Source: Cucumis sativus (lineage: Eukaryota; Streptophyta; Magnoliopsida; Cucurbitales; Cucurbitaceae). Taken from it: a stretch of DNA of 64,000 nucleotides. Positions 59,724-64,000 of the stretch are shown piece after piece. Each line of letters starts with the position of its first letter. The first letter of the stretch is position 1. The position numbers and the translations under genes were made by a program. The stretch is taken from contig NC_026660.2 in assembly GCF_000004075.3 (NCBI RefSeq), positions 1,612,001 through 1,676,000 on the forward strand. The letters are read 5' to 3'. The notes beneath the pieces are model-generated. The model was not told the origin of the DNA. It searched no databases and saw only the letters and a list, made by a program, of their open reading frames with translations.

Positions 59724-62700
59724 TCAGAAACTAATGGAGCTTTGCTTGTCCGAAGGAGCAACCAAGTGCCAAAATGAACGGTATGTTGGAATACTCGCTG
59801 CTTCAACCCCTAGGGCTGAAAGGTTGCGACCATACTCCTGCAATGAAGATGTATAGGTCCATAAATTTTTGGTGGCTTTTTCTTCGTAATTATATTGATT
59901 CAATTAGAAAATTTTGAAGATGTATAACATAGGGGAAAAAATAGTTTCATTTTGGTTGTTAAATTATCAATCATCCCAAAAACTTAAGCTTATGAGTTAC
60001 AACAAATTTAATATTTTATCAATACTTTCTAATATTCCCATCCAACAACTGAAAATCAATATTAATAAAAGTGAGGACTCAAACACATGACCTTCCTACA
60101 CTTGGCATGACAATATATGATACTTTGTTAATACGTTAATCAACCTATATTTATATTTATTAAATACTATAGAATGGCTCCATGGTGGACATTGAGTCAA
60201 TTTGAAATGATTTTCAAAGAGCACCAACTGAGAGTTGGTGGAGTGAGTTATTCTATATTCAATGTTTGAAGCACCGACTATAATCGTGGTACACCGACTA
60301 TGATAGTGGTGTGTACAACTATTTATAACCAATAATTATATAAAGTAAATACTATTTCAATACCCTCTTTACTATAATATTTACTATTTGATAGAGCATT
60401 ACTATCGTTTACTCATCCTCTCTTTTCTTCTTTGCCTATTTCCTATCTAAACAAAAATAGTTCACATGTCACAAACTATTGTAACCCAAGCTATTACCTC
60501 AATCACCGATTATTATAAATCACTAACTATGTTAACCAACTCGGCGCTCCAAAGGCCCTTTAAGTACTTTTGAAATGTTTATACATATTTTTCACTTAAA
60601 ATTGCATTATTAAGCAGTTGGGAAATCGTTTCAAATAGCCATTGAAAACTCACGAATAAGTAAAGCATACTTTAAATGGTTCCAATGTCTGCGTTGTATT
60701 AATCATAGAAATAGTTTCTGTATATGTGATATGTCTAGAACCTACTGAAGCATCACCCTTTTATCGCAGCAAGCAATTACAAACAAAATAGTGATACTTT
60801 ACCTGAATATCGAGAAAGAGTTGCATGCAAATCTTGTCAGTGTCGGAGATGTTATGGTCTGAAACATCTGAGCTTGCTCCAGCCCGTCTTTGTACTCCCT
60901 GCCGAATTTTCTGGAGTGACGAATCTGTTTTCCTAGCCTGAACATGGACATTAGTGAACGGAATAATCTTTTAAGATTAATAACCAAGTTGAAACTAAAG
61001 TTTGGTAAATCCGAACTAACCAAGCTAACAAGATCAGCTGCTTGCTCATAATAACGAGAAGTAATCTCAGTCACAGCATCGGTCAACAGTGCAGTCCTTG
61101 TTTCCGTTGTCAAAAAAGTTGACGCCCTGTCTCCATCCAATATGGCCTGGTGGAGTTTACATTGTACATCAAGTTTACAAATAAAGAACAATGATGTCCC
61201 TTCAGTTTCCTCAATACATGAAGCTTAAAGCATTTGGAACTATAAACTTCTACCCTCACGACCCAAGTCCAAGTTAGACAAAAAGGTCAGTACATACATC
61301 TTAAAATGAAGGATTATAATGACATACTTCAAAAAAATAACTTATTTTATTTTTTGTTTTGTTTGAAAAAGCTCTTTTAAGCCTATGCGTATGAATTGCG
61401 TAAGGTCCTGTACGTAAAGTTATGAAAGAAAAGAAAAACGTAACAGTAAGCATTTGAAAAGCTTAAAAAAAATTGTGTAGGCCTCTCTTGCGAAATAGAG
61501 GTTCCCATACCCGGTGCCTGGTCAGCGGAGGCTCTGAAAGGGTGCCTAAGTGCACGGTGCCCCTGAAGGTGCATGCTTAGGTATTTGGGTGAGCCTCCTA
61601 AAGTAATGTCCATAAAGAACAAGATTCATCTAAGATATGCCAAAGAATGTGGTAATAGTTTGTTGCATACCTTCAGAGGGCGTAGCAACCCTGATACATA
61701 GGGTGAATGCCTTACAGGTAGTGGTTTATTGGTCATCCTGTATGTTGCTGTAATACCCTTCAGCTGTCTCAAGTCCTACATTAATTTCAGAAAAGTAATG
61801 CAAGTCAGAAATTCCAGAAGAAACTTTCGATCCTGAGCTCGTGCACACTTAGCATGCATAAGAACCAAACATTTACCTCAACAGACTTCTCAACCAGTGA
61901 AGCAACTATGGCACCAATAACTTTGGGCATTAAATTATACAATGACTTTCCACCGTGCAAAATGCTCTGCTTTACTGAATCAAGAACATCTACAGTGCAT
62001 GACGATAGAAGCTGAAGTACAGTTTCCAAGAAGTTACCAGTTACCACCGTGTATAGATAACCAAGGTCATGGATTATCTGCACATCCAACATTATGTTAC
62101 TATCGGGTGTGAGATTATTCCAAATCCTCAATCTTGTGACTACGTTTTATATTCCTTCTATTTTTTTACTAGAAAATAAATTTATCATCGAAACAATAAT
62201 TTTAGAAAACAAAATATTTTCATAAATACATTGAAACTTCATCTTAATACTCAATTTCTAAGAGTCTCTACTCAAATAGCATTTCAAAACTGTACTCCAT
62301 CTGTTACACAGAATGACCAAGATTTCAATAGAAAACAATACAAAATTTACGAAAATAAAAGCGAATTTTGGATATGGGGATTAATGGATTATTTAAGAAC
62401 CAAATGAATTATTACCAAGCATGTTTGATCACAACATAAACTCATGTTTGGCACTTATATATTTCAAATTCACCCATCCGTCAATCTCATGCCAAATACT
62501 TCTGTAGCCATGGTGCCATTGCAAACAAACTCGGAAAAAAAAAAGATAATCAGAAGGAAAATGAAGAATCTGAAAGTTCATGGTGCCATTGCAAACAAAC
62601 TCAGAAAGAAAAAAAAAAATAACCGGAAGGAAAATGAAAAATCTGAAAGCTGAAAGAAGTACACATTTGAAGGCACGGTTTAAAAAAAGAAAAAAAGAAA

Positions 62701-63780
62701 AGAAAGAAGCAAGCATTCATTCCTTCTACCACCACTAATATTATTTTTTAATTTTCTTTTTTTCCTTTTTTCTTTCTCTTTTTTTTCTTTTCTTTTTGGG
62801 TGTGGGGGGGATGATGCTCACATATATTAAATCGTCAGGGGTAGCTCCTACAGCCCATTCTGAACCTGGATGGGAGCCTGTACCCGTTTTACGGGCAGCT
62901 AGACCAGACGACAACCAGTTAGTGTATCTGTTCACATTAAACAAGAGTGTGAGCTAGTCCGTCGTTAACCAGTATCCAAACTATTGAAATTAGTATACAC
63001 ACTTGCCTTGAAAGGAGCTGCAAAGATAGACGAAGAAACTTGTCAGAACAAGAAAGGACAAGAACATCATCTCTCCAGCATGCTGTCAGGCAGTCTAGAA
63101 GCATTACACTCTGCTTTAATGTTAGATCCTGATTGTTTCCCCGGCCAGAAGATGAAGTTTGTACGGGGGTTAGAATAGGTGCTGACAGTGACGAATCCAA
63201 AGCTCCAGCTATTTCCTGAAGCCTGATGTGAAAATAAGTTATTAAAAACTTGAACCCAATGAATATGATGTTTCTTCTAAAGTATAATCATAAAAATTGA
63301 ATTGATTACCTCAGAGAAAAATAAACCCCGATATTCCATTGCTTCATGAACTCATTATATACAGATGCTGCTCGAAATTTAGCAACAGCAGATCTGGATG
63401 GACAATAGCCTTCAATGCCAATTGGATAATGTTAATGCAATGCAGAAGAAGTCTTCATGAAAGATGTAATATATGATTTCCAGATTTCTAAAAGGCCGGT
63501 CAAAGTAATATTTTGGGTTTCCAAATTAGTGCATAAGATTATTTAATCCACAAAAATAACACAGAAAAAGACTTAGGTATCATGTTCAGAAAAAAAAAAA
63601 AAAGACTTAGTTATCTACCTTCCAAGTATGCCAAGAAATCAAGGCTCGACTTGTAGTTCTTCAAGAATTCAGTAGGTCTCCCTGGGGAAAATGCACCTGG
63701 TTTTGACTTTTGGATAGCAGAGAGAACCTCTTTCAGGATTGAATTAGCCAAGAAATCAAATACATGTAGTCCTGAGTTTT
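59724..63780 (-). CDS. COG2: Conserved oligomeric Golgi complex subunit 2, 3' part only
   Basis: Subunit of the COG tether that captures recycling vesicles at the Golgi. Nine exons lie in the window, from the 5' side: 63780-63619, 63409-63310, 63222-63007, 62927-62822, 62077-61877, 61775-61671, 61146-61021, 60937-60803, 59837-59724. They encode about 421 C-terminal residues; the 5' exons lie beyond 64000. Landmarks: NSGLHVFDFLANSILKEVL, KPGAFSPGRPTEFLKNYKSS, WNIGVYFSLRLQEIAGALD, CWRDDVLVLSCSDKFLRLSL, ATYRMTNKPLPVRHSPYVSG and DKICMQLFLDIQEYGRNLSA, all typical of plant COG2. Exon 63007 ends at a GC donor (AAG|GCAAGT); the splice phase and the family sequence RYTNW require it. All other listed junctions are GT-AG. 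The incoming phase of the first exon is 1. Confidence 0.92.
60216..60562. mobile_element. Candidate MITE in the last COG2 intron
   Basis: The left end, AAAGAGCACCAACTGAGAGT, and the reverse complement of the right end, CCTTTGGAGCGCCGAGTTGG, form a loose inverted pair built on GAGC-CC-A-T-G. The interior has AT-rich words (CACTAACTATGTTAACC, ACAAACTATTGTAACCC) like those in the PIGS intron MITE, so both may belong to one superfamily. No coding capacity; exact ends uncertain. Confidence 0.4.
62509..62648. repeat. 70-base tandem duplication in a COG2 intron
   Basis: CATGGTGCCATTGCAAACAA starts at 62509 and again at 62579, and the copies stay alike for 70 bases through GAAGGAAAATGAA and AATCTGAAAG, differing mainly in the length of an A run. 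It lies in the intron 62078-62821. Confidence 0.9.
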
Positions 63781-64000
63781 CTGAAGGAATAAAAATTATA
63801 GCTTAATCACATCATCCCAATAATAAAATATTAGTTCATTCAAAGATTGGATATAGCAATATAGTGCAAAAGACTCACAAAAGGAGTTATTGAAATGAAC
63901 GAAAAAAGTGTAAGAGCACGAAACAGTTCCCAGCTATTTCTTTGACCTCAATAGTCAACAAACAGAAAAATGATGATCTTGAAATGAGCAACTTTTCAAA

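Noticed and set aside
62429..62716. 95-codon frame as a missing COG2 exon
   Set aside because: Exons 62822 and 62077 already join in phase and match the family across the junction; this frame is over a tandem repeat.

Overview
This window is nuclear DNA from a flowering plant. Six of the eight protein-coding genes are cut by introns with ordinary GT-AG ends, non-coding DNA is very AT-rich, and the proteins match plant forms, including the plant-only EDR4 family. A eudicot is clear. A cucurbit is my best guess from the LINE family and the protein wording, but I could not run a search to confirm it.

Layout, left to right: about 6 kb of AT-rich intergenic DNA with decayed repeats; QCR10 (+), a small subunit of mitochondrial complex III; TFIIS (+), a transcript elongation factor; a broken copy of the 3' end of an SHPRH gene (-); PIGS (-, 13 exons), a subunit of the GPI transamidase; about 5 kb with a hAT-like element and LTR-like sequence; a broken piece of PIGS (-); SHPRH (-, 19 exons), a SNF2/PHD/RING DNA-repair translocase with a LINE in intron 12; a repeat-rich gap; an EDR4-like gene (-); RPB4 (-), an RNA polymerase II subunit; elongation factor 1-delta (-); a tRNA-Phe(GAA) gene (+); and the 3' part of COG2 (-), which runs off the right edge. 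I rebuilt exon structures by hand from reading frame, splice phase and the family sequences; phases agree across every junction given.

The genes do not form one pathway. They are mostly single-copy housekeeping genes: respiration, transcription (TFIIS, RPB4), translation (EF1-delta, tRNA-Phe), secretion and GPI anchoring (COG2, PIGS), genome maintenance (SHPRH) and immune signalling (EDR4).

I found no clear new molecular system. The most interesting signals are structural. A broken SHPRH 3' end lies next to the 3' end of intact PIGS, while a broken PIGS piece lies next to the 3' end of intact SHPRH, which records repeated local duplication and loss. RPB4 and EF1-delta, which are unrelated, share a homologous 5' leader and leader intron. 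The EF1-delta stop codon is split by an intron, and COG2 has a GC-AG intron.
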